Position numbers and translations under genes: made by a program. 12,572 nt of DNA from Trichomonas tenax. Taxonomy: Eukaryota; Parabasalia; Trichomonadida; Trichomonadidae. This document shows, one piece after another, positions 1-7,849 of this stretch. The stretch spans positions 1 to 12,572 of the forward strand of contig JALKBU010001323.1 in NCBI GenBank assembly GCA_023091735.1, read 5' to 3'. How positions within the stretch are numbered: the first letter of the stretch is position 1; each line of letters begins with the position of its first letter. The notes under the pieces are model-generated. The model had not been told where the DNA came from. It saw only the letters and a list, made by a program, of their open reading frames with translations, and made no database searches.

Positions 1-80
1 TTCATACTCAGCGTGGAGTTTCAATCTATAAATGTCAGTATTGTTTAGACTACAAAGATATTTATAACACTTTTTATAAA

Positions 81-170
81 GGTGACAATTTGCCCGCACA
101 AAAAAGTGACAGTTTATTCATGAAAAGTGACTTTAAGATTCTCTGTCACTTTTTGATGTTCACTTTTGTC
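81..170. repeat. Inverted-repeat cluster of AAAAGTGAC-type motifs
   Basis: A perfect 12-bp inverted repeat (AAAAAGTGACAG at 101-112, its complement at 143-154) encloses a second pair, AAAAGTGA at 123-130 and TCACTTTT at 160-167. The two pairs cross, so alternative foldings are possible. A further GGTGAC lies at 81-86. The left arm AAAAAGTGACAGTTTAT resembles the left end of the element at 10299-10597 (AAAAAGTGATACTTTAT). This suggests a decayed relative; the relationship is inferred from short matches only. Confidence 0.5.
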
Positions 171-683
171 CTAGACTCTTCACCAAGATTGCGAACTGAT
201 CTCCGATATTTTTTTTATAAACGTCACTGTTTAAATAAACAGTCTTGTAACAAAGTATGCATTGAGTATAAATGCAGCAGTAACAAGCCATAAAAAACTT
301 TTCAAAGCAATCCAGATAATTGATTTTGCAATATTACTATATTAATGCATACTAACTGTGTCCATACAGTCTGCTTGCATGCATCTAAGAACAAAATTGT
401 CTGAAAACTGTTATTTTTTTTATTTGTGAATCATATATTTTTTAAGGGTTCGAGCTTCAATCTCCTATGATAATATTTGCTAAAAGCAACTAGAATAACA
501 AAAAATGTTGTAATGATTATATTTTTGGTAATGATTATACAAATCATCAATTAAATTCTTCTCTTTTTCACATTTATCTAAATTTATCTGTGGCAATATA
601 AAATTGGAATATTTTCCAGGTCTTGCCCCATTCTCATAAGGGTATGAATGTCTGGTAATACTAATATCTGAACCCATATGAGA

Positions 684-725
684 TTTGTCAGAATCGTGTC
701 AAAAATGCTATAATTTTCTGACAAA
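684..725. repeat. 10-bp perfect inverted repeat, 22-nt loop
   Basis: TTTGTCAGAA at 684-693 is exactly complementary to TTCTGACAAA at 716-725. The pair could form a hairpin. It may be another short remnant of the TGTCA/TGACA-bearing repeats seen elsewhere in the window, or a chance pairing in AT-rich DNA. Confidence 0.35.
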
Positions 726-2322
726 ATGGAATTTCGGCCTCTCTTTATTATAGATAGCTAAGTAATGTTAATGGCATTCTAAATTTCATAAAATTTTTTC
801 AAAAAGAAAGAATATACTCCTCGTACAAAACAGTCCTAATGAGACCTGTCGCCTTTCCGCAACTTGATTCAACTGTAAACTATTCAATCTCACTTTTTGT
901 TTGGTCGGATAAAATTTTGGTTGATTTAACATCATATTCTTCTTCAAGTCCTTTTGTATCTTTGATTTCATCAAAGAAAATCATAATTTTCATTCTGGTT
1001 ACCGAGATACAAATCGCATCTTTGTTCCAGTTTGAAACCATAGTGTTATCTATTGTTAACGTATGCTCTATTTTCTATATGTATCAATGCCACCATCCAA
1101 GCACGTCATTGTCGGTAAGACCGAAATCTCGAAAAATTTATCTTTTTATACAGTGCGTATTGAGAAGATTTGATACACTACAATGATACGCATCTGCATC
1201 CTTATGCAAAGTCACTATTCAGAATACTCAAATCGTCACAATGATGCACATTTATAATATACGTGAAATACAACAATTCGATTTTAAGAAACAACTAACA
1301 CACAAATACATTAACTGCGTTACGCTGTATGATTTGTGTATAGTAAGTGCACATAAATATACTTTTCAATATTTTGCATTATTAAATTAATCGAGCTCGT
1401 CTTTAATATCATTGGATTTACATTATTTGTTTCTTCTAATGAATACTATCTTATTGTATAATGAATTACAGCCCAAAATATTCATTCAAAAAATATATTT
1501 TTGGCAATATCTGCATCTAGATGATGTAGATCAACTGACAATATGCATTTTATATATAGAATATATAGAAAAAACAGTATATATGAGCTATAAAACATGT
1601 TTATTCAAAGATATGATAAAAATCTAAAATATGAATATATATATTTTGGACATCCATCGGTTTCTTCAATTGGACATATTCGCCCAACGTATGTAATTTC
1701 AATTCTAGATATAAATGTTAGCTATAGGATCTTTGATTTTTTTGAATATTGAAAAGTATAAATAGTTTTACGTATGTAATGAGACAATATTCTAACGCAC
1801 GTTAGAAATGTAACTATACCGAGTAATAGCCAATAAATTGACAAAGTTTTTTGCGAATTTTATATAATTGAAATAGAACAGCTAAATAGAAGCCAACATA
1901 CTGAGAACATACAGGACAACAAAAATCCGATAGTGTGTATCATGGAAGCGTGTTATTAAAAATTGGCAATATTTAAAAACAAGCACATGATTGCTGTAAT
2001 ACGGAGATTTGGTAGGATTTGCGCTGCTTCTGCTTTGGCTGTCGCTAAAAATCCGTATTAGTTGATAAAAATATGAAATCGAAGGTTTGCATTATTTTGA
2101 AATTTTTCGAGATATGATTTGACAACGTAATATACAATTGCTATAGCCAAGCTATCATGTATCAACTGGATTCTGTCGGTTTCATTGTTTTGACGGACTT
2201 TGATTTGTATCTCATGCTGATCAACTTGAATCGACTCAGCTTAAGACTCTTATCATCTCCACAGGATGGAGTATCTGTGGTGCAAGTATGGTGAGCAGGC
2301 TTCAACGAGAAGCAAGAATCAC

Positions 2323-2499
2323 CAAAAGTGACTTTGCAATGACGTTAACATTTTGGCCCTCTCAAATCTTGCCGAAAAGTATTCAATTTTTTCGGTCCGC
2401 AACTTGACGCAACATTGTCTCCCAATTTTGAGAGGATTTGTAAAGTTGCGGAAACAGCTCAAGTCACGTCCAAACTTGACTTCACTTTTGACATGTAAA
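2323..2499. repeat. Short foldback-like element with terminal CAAAAGTGA inverted repeats
   Basis: The outer ends are a perfect 9-bp inverted repeat, CAAAAGTGA at 2323-2331 and TCACTTTTG at 2482-2490. The right end runs on into TGACATGTAAA, matching the palindromic end of the element at 10299-10597. Inside are three further perfect pairs: CCTCTCAAA 2358-2366 with TTTGAGAGG 2427-2435, CCGAAAA 2372-2378 with TTTTCGG 2389-2395, and CCGCAACTT 2397-2405 with AAGTTGCGG 2443-2451. The region is richer in G+C than its flanks and has no coding potential. A MITE or foldback relic is the likeliest reading; a structured RNA is an alternative. Confidence 0.5.
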
Positions 2500-3390
2500 C
2501 TAAAACTATCATACAATTTTTATTGTTCTGATATAATGCAAATATATCAATGATACTATCAACGAAAAATTAAGACTCAAAAATAAAAACTCACTGATTT
2601 TTTTAAAAAAATTAAAAATCGTTTCCAAAAACGAAAAAAGGGAAAAAAATCGATGTAGGAAAAAAGTGAAAGATTTTTGCTTGGTTACACGAGATAATAT
2701 GTAGTATATTGTGTGTATAAACATGTTTATTATTTTTAAATTAATTTAGTCCGTTATTTACTGAGTTATTAATGTTTCAATCACAAAAGTGAAGTGAATA
2801 ACCTTAATTTTTATGGCCCTCATTAAAAATTCCAATCGAAATGCATTTAAATACCGCATGGCATAGATCCAGATAACAAATTTATATCTACAAATTGATA
2901 TATTCTCGCTGAACACAATCTAACTCCAAATATATTTTTGAAACATTGCTTGTTATTTTAGTATTATGCTATAATAACAATAAATTGAAGAAAAACTCAG
3001 TAATATATAGTCATCACGTTTGTATATATCAGCGAAAAATCATTTTATCGGCTTTTCTTTTGTTATTTTAACCATATATATATCATTGCAAGAAAGCTTC
3101 TATTTTTCATTATTACTGAGCAGAATTTAATATATCTAATATATTTCCACCAATTAGTGATATTTGTGATGTATAATATAATGAATTATTCATAACATTA
3201 GTATTATAAGCATATTATACTAGTAATTTGTTCAAAACTCAAAAATTCAACAAGATATCAAACAATTATTTAGAAAATGTTGCTGTGCCGATCATTCTAT
3301 TTTCCAATTGAAAATGATACAAATAACAGAAGTTATCAACACAGGATTGACAAGAATATATGAAATTAAAATTAATCGTCGTATTGAATG

Positions 3391-3394
3391 TTTA
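3391..3394 (-). terminator. Possible TAAA polyadenylation tetranucleotide of the exonuclease gene
   Basis: On the minus strand a TAAA lies about 26 nt downstream of the TAG stop at 3420-3422. Trichomonad polyadenylation signals are TAAA, often overlapping the stop codon. Here the stop is TAG, so the nearest downstream TAAA is the candidate. TAAA is common in this AT-rich DNA, so support is weak. Confidence 0.3.
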
Positions 3395-3419
3395 ATACTA
3401 TCAATTCATGTTAATTGGT

Positions 3420-4568
3420 CTATACCAATTCGAATGGTAAATTAATCTTGTTATTCTTCATAATCTCAAGTGAGTCCTGAACACCCTGCATAGCTTCATA
3501 AGGGCCAACACCGAGAACTCTGTATGTGTCAAGAAGCTGTGCCATGAGCAACTCTCTTGGCGAAGCATTCTTATCCCAGAATTTGAGCTTTTCGACGAAA
3601 GACATTGAATTAGGATCAACTCCCTTGATTTGGCAAAGTAACTCGAAAACTGGTCCTCTCATTGTTGTGAGACCATATTCTGCAGAGTTTGGTAATACTT
3701 TCTCGATATTCTCTTTTTCTTTCTTTGTGAATAATGGCCAGAAGTTTCTGGAAAGCCAATAGGCCATACCAGAGTTGAGTGGCATCATCTCGTTGAGGTA
3801 ATTTCTGAATTTTTCGTATAATTCAGATTTGTGCTTCTTGTTTCTGAGATTCTGCTGTGTTTCCACAACATTAGAAGCCTTTGTCTTTGACTTTTCTTGC
3901 AAATCTTTCTCAGCATTTGGATATCTCTTAACAGCATTGAGATAAGATTTTATCAAAGCGGCAGCATCGAAACCAGCATAAAGAACCTGCTGCGTTGTTA
4001 AAATATCAGCCTGCCAGTTAGAGCACGTGACGTTCTTATCCTTAAACTCAATGCTTGAGTTCTTGTAAAATTCGACAACCATAGCATCGAAATTGGATGA
4101 GAATCCATTCGGTGTCAAATAGAGCTTCTCGAAGTCAAGCATATCAATGTTGAAATCTGGTCCAAACTTCTGTTGCATCTTAACTTTATCGTTCTTGCAG
4201 CCCTTGGCAATGAATTTGTGCGACATTAAGAACTTTTTTAGGATCTCATTGCCAGCCAAGTCAGCAGGATGTCTCAAAACGACGATTCTGCCTGGAGTTG
4301 ACATCTGAAACACTGACGCAGGATATTGGCCTCTTGTTTTATCGAAGTTTGGCTTCCATTCTAGATCGATCGCTATTCTCTCTGTACCTTGGTCGAGCCA
4401 TTCAAGAGCTTTCTCGAAGCCAGAATGATCGACACTTTCTAATACGAGTTTGTCGAACTCACCTGGGAAATATTCGACTTCAGCGACCTTTCCAATCTCC
4501 CAGAGAACGTGTGGTTCTGTAAGCATCACTTCTTTCGTTATCTTTCGTGTACTTTCTGGATAACTCAT
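3420..4568 (-). CDS. DEDDy-type 3'-5' exonuclease domain protein (RNase D / WRN-exonuclease-like)
   Basis: The 382-residue intact protein starts at an ATG 12 nt after an initiator-like motif. Residues about 45-215 carry the DnaQ-like exonuclease fold. Exo I is IAIDLEW with the metal ligands D68 and E70, followed by VFQMSTP. Exo II is the stretch around GCKNDKVKM with D127. Exo III is YAGFDAA, where Y197 and D201 give the DEDDy form. All four acidic positions and the tyrosine are therefore present, so activity is expected. Such enzymes trim RNA or DNA 3' ends; whether the substrate here is RNA (RNase D, Rrp6-like) or DNA (WRN-like) cannot be told. A lysine-rich linker (about 220-250) leads to a second domain (about 250-382) that I do not recognise and that does not look like a clear HRDC domain. 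No signal peptide or membrane segment is seen. Codon use is richer in G+C than the surrounding DNA, as for a selected gene. No neighbour suggests a pathway. Confidence 0.9.
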   Translation of the reverse strand: MSYPESTRKITKEVMLTEPHVLWEIGKVAEVEYFPGEFDKLVLESVDHSGFEKALEWLDQGTERIAIDLEWKPNFDKTRGQYPASVFQMSTPGRIVVLRHPADLAGNEILKKFLMSHKFIAKGCKNDKVKMQQKFGPDFNIDMLDFEKLYLTPNGFSSNFDAMVVEFYKNSSIEFKDKNVTCSNWQADILTTQQVLYAGFDAAALIKSYLNAVKRYPNAEKDLQEKSKTKASNVVETQQNLRNKKHKSELYEKFRNYLNEMMPLNSGMAYWLSRNFWPLFTKKEKENIEKVLPNSAEYGLTTMRGPVFELLCQIKGVDPNSMSFVEKLKFWDKNASPRELLMAQLLDTYRVLGVGPYEAMQGVQDSLEIMKNNKINLPFELV

Positions 4569-4576
4569 TTTTAAAA

Positions 4577-4582
4577 TAATGA
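4577..4582 (-). promoter_or_regulatory. Initiator-like element (TCATTA) of the exonuclease gene
   Basis: The minus strand reads TTCATTATTTT just before the start codon. This fits the trichomonad initiator TCA(+1)Y(T/A), with the A at 4580 as predicted transcription start and a 12-nt 5' leader. No TATA box is needed in these organisms. Confidence 0.6.
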
Positions 4583-5204
4583 ATATCGTCTTTTTATGAT
4601 ATCAAAATTTTTGACAATTTTCCTTTTACGTGTCATATTTTCACAAACTTTTGAAATATCATCTGATCTCATTCATGAACATTATCTGCTGTCATTTCTT
4701 GTTTTGATGAGGTGAAAAATTTTGGTTAATTCCCTTTTGACTCAAAAAAGAATCTCAATCTCATTTTGGTGATCTTAATAGCTGATTTTGGATTGAGAAA
4801 TGTGATGTAATGGCTGTAACGTAGCTTTATGTAGGAGAAATAGCCGATCAATGATTGTTTTTTGTTCTCATGAGCTGTGAAATGTAATTTACATGTCAGA
4901 TTCAACGATTAAAAATTTATCCTAAAAGCATTTCTGAATGAAAGATTTACAAAAACAAAAATGATGCAGAATAGTAATACATTATAAATAAAGTAATTTG
5001 TATTCGATATAACAATTGATTTAACAGAGAAAAGGAAAGAAAATAATTTTTTTTTAAATAAAATAATACAATTTTGATTCTCAAAAACAAGAAGCATCGA
5101 TTTTAAGCTTGAAAAAAGGATTTAAAAGATTTATCTGGTGCAAAATAAGTAAGTGTAGGCAAGTAAAGATGCTTATATTGGATAATCAGCTCAATGAAAG
5201 GCAT
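4583..5204. other. Intergenic stretch without a recognisable gene
   Basis: AT-rich DNA between the exonuclease promoter and the end of the next minus-strand ORF. The only notable item is TTTACATGTCAGAT at 4888-4901, a 14-base match to one arm of the 30-bp palindrome at 10551-10580, embedded in a small local palindrome (ATGTAATTTACAT, 4882-4894). It could be a solo fragment of the same repeat family. Confidence 0.5.
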
Positions 5205-5627
5205 TCACAAATCACAAAATATATTTGGGAGTTTTAATGAATTTTTAGGAACAACATGCTTCATTGATAATGTGCAACAACGGAATGAAATATTTCCCGT
5301 TTGGCTATTCAGTTGGATCAGATCACGATTTTCTTTAATAAATTGATGTTTTATGTAATCAGGATTTAAAACTTTTCTATTCACCTTTCTGTTTTTACCA
5401 TTTGCTTTTTTATAACAGTAAATACTAATTCCATCTTCTTTTGGTTCATCTATTACTTTAATCTCTTTATCAGAAAGTTTTAGTCGTTTATGTTCAAAAT
5501 TTCCTTTTTGGAATCTTTTCCATGTTGTTATATACATCTTTCCATCATCACTATTTTGCCGTAACAGAAACAGCATCTGCATGCTATGTAAGTTCCAAAT
5601 TCGAGCCGATCGGTTGAATTTTCTCAT
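5205..5627 (-). CDS. Unrecognised basic 140-residue ORF (hypothetical)
   Basis: Reading from the ATG at 5627 gives about 140 residues, rich in Lys, Arg and Asn, with no membrane segment, signal peptide or motif that I can name. The frame is open a little further upstream, to a stop at 5682-5684, but has no earlier ATG. Its composition (well-spaced charged and aromatic residues, e.g. TTWKRF, ISIYCYKK) looks more protein-like than the random frames nearby. Against it, no TCA-type initiator sits just before the ATG and no TAAA follows the stop. It is head-to-head with the oxidoreductase gene, 76 bp between start codons. It may be a real small gene, a fragment of a larger decayed one, or chance. 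Confidence 0.3.
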   Translation of the reverse strand: MRKFNRSARIWNLHSMQMLFLLRQNSDDGKMYITTWKRFQKGNFEHKRLKLSDKEIKVIDEPKEDGISIYCYKKANGKNRKVNRKVLNPDYIKHQFIKENRDLIQLNSQTGNISFRCCTLSMKHVVPKNSLKLPNIFCDL

Positions 5628-5681
5628 TGTTTTATATCGAGTAAACTCATTCAAAGATTTGTATATATAACGATTATTTTT

Positions 5682-5687
5682 TCATTC
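5682..5687 (+). promoter_or_regulatory. Initiator-like element (TCATTC) of the flavin oxidoreductase gene
   Basis: TTCATTCC lies 20 nt before the ATG at 5704 and fits TCA(+1)Y(T/A), with A5684 as predicted start. Its presence indicates the oxidoreductase locus was, or is, a transcribed trichomonad gene rather than inert imported DNA. Confidence 0.5.
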
Positions 5688-5703
5688 CATTTTTTAACAG
5701 TTC

Positions 5704-6777
5704 ATGGACAAACTCTTTTCTTCTGTGAAAGTCGGCAGCATTACGATCAAAAACAGGTTCATGAGGTCACCTGCTTCATGAACGGCTGGGATAACTACGG
5801 TCTTCCTAAGCCATCACTTTTGAAATATTACAGAGACATGGCTGACGGCCAAATGGGCTTGATAATACCCGAATACTTGTACCTTCAACGCAGCAGACGC
5901 GCTTGTGAGGGCCAAGGAGGAATGGAGAACGATAAACAAGCAGAATCGTGGCGCGAAACAGTAGAGTACATGCACAAGCGTGGAACGAAGACAATCTTCC
6001 AAATCTCCGCCGCTGGATTGACGACGAGCTTCGATTTCACTGGTGAACGTCCAAGAGAACCTTCTAAGATCCAGGAGGGCTCAAGAGCGATGACATTGAT
6101 GGAAATTGCTGAAGTTATCGATAACTATAAGAAATGTGCAAAGCGCCTCAAAACGTCGGTGTTGACGGCATCGAGTTACATGGCACACCCGGATATCTCA
6201 TTTCGAGCTTTTTGAAACCATTAGTCAACAAGAGAGAGAGGACCAGTATGGCGGAAGCCCAGAGAACAGACACAGAATCCTCGTCGAGATCGTTGACGCC
6301 ATCAGGAAGGAGTACGGCAAAGATTTCGTCATCGGCATTAAGATTAACTGCGATGACTGCAAACCAGGAAACAAAGACATTCAGCCAGAAGATTTGGCAG
6401 CAACAATCGCTGCTATCCCTGATATGGATCTATGGGAAGTCTCTTGCGGATTCCAGGAGGCCTCGACAACAATCAGATCAACGAGCAGGCTCTTGAAGAG
6501 GAAGGACTTCCTTTTCACAGAGTGATACAACGTCCACATAATTCCTCTCCTCAGGAAGCAGACGAAGGCAGCAATAGGTGTCGTCGGAGGAATAAGGAAA
6601 ACAGAGACGATGATCAAGACACTCGAGGCAGGCACTGATTTGATTTCTCTTGGTCGCCCAACAATCTCTGACACACACGTCGTTCGACACATTATGGAGG
6701 GAAAGAAGATGAAGTGCATTTCTTGCGGGCAGTGCATCCTTCGTGACAAGGAACCGCCTGTCAGATACTGGATTTAA
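5704..6777 (+). pseudogene. Old-Yellow-Enzyme-like NADH:flavin oxidoreductase, frame broken five times
   Basis: Read across indels this encodes a full-length FMN-binding TIM-barrel oxidoreductase of about 358 codons, which would reduce enones or flavins with NAD(P)H. Family marks appear in order: LFSSVKVGSITIKNRF at the N terminus, GVDGIELHGTPGYLISSFL, NKRE/DQYGGSPENR, then GVVGGIR and LISLGRP for FMN phosphate binding. The C-terminal KCISCGQC resembles the Fe-S cysteine cluster of short bacterial homologues. The frame changes near 5776 (-1), 6153 (-1, in an A run), 6235 (+2, in a GA run), 6452 (-1) and 6524 (+1). These sum to zero, so the last segment ends in the original frame at TAA 6775. 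No in-frame stop lies inside any correctly framed segment. Codons are GC-rich relative to the flanks, consistent with bacterial ancestry by lateral transfer. The usual second active-site His/Asn of HxxN/H is Pro (HGTP). It is either a recent pseudogene or a gene affected by sequencing indels. Confidence 0.85.
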
Positions 6778-6778
6778 A
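6775..6778 (+). terminator. TAAA polyadenylation signal overlapping the oxidoreductase stop
   Basis: The TAA stop is followed by A, so the TAAA tetranucleotide overlaps the stop codon, the arrangement known for trichomonad genes. Confidence 0.5.
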
Positions 6779-6794
6779 AATGTTTTAGCTATAT

Positions 6795-6802
6795 TTTATT
6801 TA
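6795..6802 (-). terminator. Tandem TAAATAAA directly after the Pmp-like gene stop
   Basis: On the minus strand the TAA stop (6805-6803) is followed at once by TAAATAAA, two copies of the trichomonad polyadenylation tetranucleotide. It lies within the 25 bp separating this gene from the convergent oxidoreductase. Confidence 0.45.
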
Positions 6803-7849
6803 TTAACAAGATGAGAATAAGGAATAGGACATGAAGACACTTGATGGATTTCGAATCTTCTGAAGACATCCAATGCATGTTTTAGATTTCGATTTCTTGG
6901 AATCATTTCCATCAGAGCAATCACCAACAAAATAAAAACCAACAGAAAACTTGTCTGAGTTATCTTGAGGACTTTCGATTTTGACTGTTCCATATGTCGT
7001 TGGATTGCTACAATAACAATTTTTGACTGTAATATTACTATTAGTCGATGAATAAAAAGTATAATCACATGAATTTTCGAGAAAACAACATTCAATAGCG
7101 TCCATGTTAGAGTTTGAGCATAAATAAATTAACATTGAAATATTCCCATCCACACGTTTATTTTTTATGAAATTGCATTGTTTAATAAGAAATGATGCTC
7201 CTCTATAATAAAAAAATGAATTACTATAATCTTTTTCACTTTGGTTCTCAAATGATGAATATTGAAGAAAACTTCCGATTTCTGCATCATCAATATCAAA
7301 TGAAGATCTAAATGATGCTTTATTATTTGTGAGATTAACATTATCAATTTGAACATTTCCATAGTCTTGATCAATAGTATATTTATGATTATAGTCACCA
7401 CAGTCAAAAACACTACAAATTCGAAAATAATTTCGTTTATTATGATTAGATGAGACACAACATGAATATGCATGCGCATAACTTGATGAAACAGATTTGT
7501 AATAACAAACACGTTCTTGGATGATTTCGCCGTTGTAAAAATAAACAGAACCACCTCCTTTAGTTGAAGAACAATTATCAAAAATTGTTGCTTCAATCAA
7601 TAATTTGGTAGAATATTGATTGTTTGCAAAAGTGATGGCACCACTAGTTTTCTGTTCAATAAAATTACAAAAATAAACGAAATAAGATGAACTGTTTGAA
7701 ATTTCGATGTATTCTTGTGAAGATTTGTCTGAGATTTCATTGTGTGTTGTATCACCAAAGTATGAAGTCCAACTATTTGGAATAAATCATCGCCTTTAGC
7801 AAAAGTTGAATTCCATAAACAAAAATGTCAAGTTTAATAAAAAATCCAT
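6803..7849 (-). pseudogene. Pmp-like beta-helix surface-protein gene, 5' end broken
   Basis: A long open frame (7786-6803, 327 residues) is rich in Asn, Ser, Cys and Tyr and reads as short beta-helix turns. It carries FxxN-type motifs (FANN, FIKN, FLEN) and GGAI-like motifs (SGAITF, GGGSVYF), as in the chlamydial-Pmp-like surface proteins of trichomonads. Homologous fragments on the plus strand at 9990-10698 confirm it is a family sequence. The frame lacks an ATG near its start; the first in-frame ATG is far inside. Upstream, an ATG at 7849 in the same frame starts a hydrophobic, signal-peptide-like MDFLLNLTFLFMEFNFC, but stops at 7796-7798 and 7787-7789 intervene. Family members I know of are usually much longer, with a membrane anchor; none is seen here. 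I infer a 5'-damaged, probably truncated copy. An intact gene with sequencing errors near 7790 is the alternative. Confidence 0.65.

Larger units (their letters stand above)
1..3419. other. Long AT-rich intergenic region without a convincing gene
   Basis: No open frame here shows a recognisable domain, a trichomonad-like initiator close to a start codon, or codon use like the exonuclease gene that follows. The longest frame, about 115 codons at 839-1186, is hydrophobic AT-rich translation without a motif. What the region does hold is inverted-repeat DNA: a cluster of AAAAGTGAC-type motifs at 81-170, a 10-bp hairpin at 684-725, and a 168-bp repeat-built element at 2323-2490. An 11-base motif CCGCAACTTGA occurs at 857-867 and again inside that element at 2397-2407. 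No tRNA or rRNA was recognised. Confidence 0.6.

Noticed and set aside
480..677. Minus-strand 65-residue ORF with a genuine ATG and a fairly protein-like N-terminal half
   Set aside because: Too short, no motif, ends in low-complexity Tyr/Asn/His sequence, and the only TCATA-like initiator overlaps the start codon itself. It could be a gene fragment but cannot be supported.
1126..1139. 14-base sequence present inverted at 2100-2113
   Set aside because: AT-rich 14-mers are expected to recur a few times by chance in a window of this composition, and similarity does not extend.
839..1186. Plus-strand 115-codon open frame
   Set aside because: Hydrophobic AT-driven translation without domain, initiator or paralogue; contains the repeated CCGCAACTTGA motif, suggesting repeat DNA.
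7165..7596. Alternative minus-strand 143-codon frame that resembles a plus-strand frame at 9866-10225
   Set aside because: Both are out-of-frame readings of the homologous Pmp-like DNA. The resemblance is real but comes from the coding frame, which carries the conserved FDCGDYN-type sequence.
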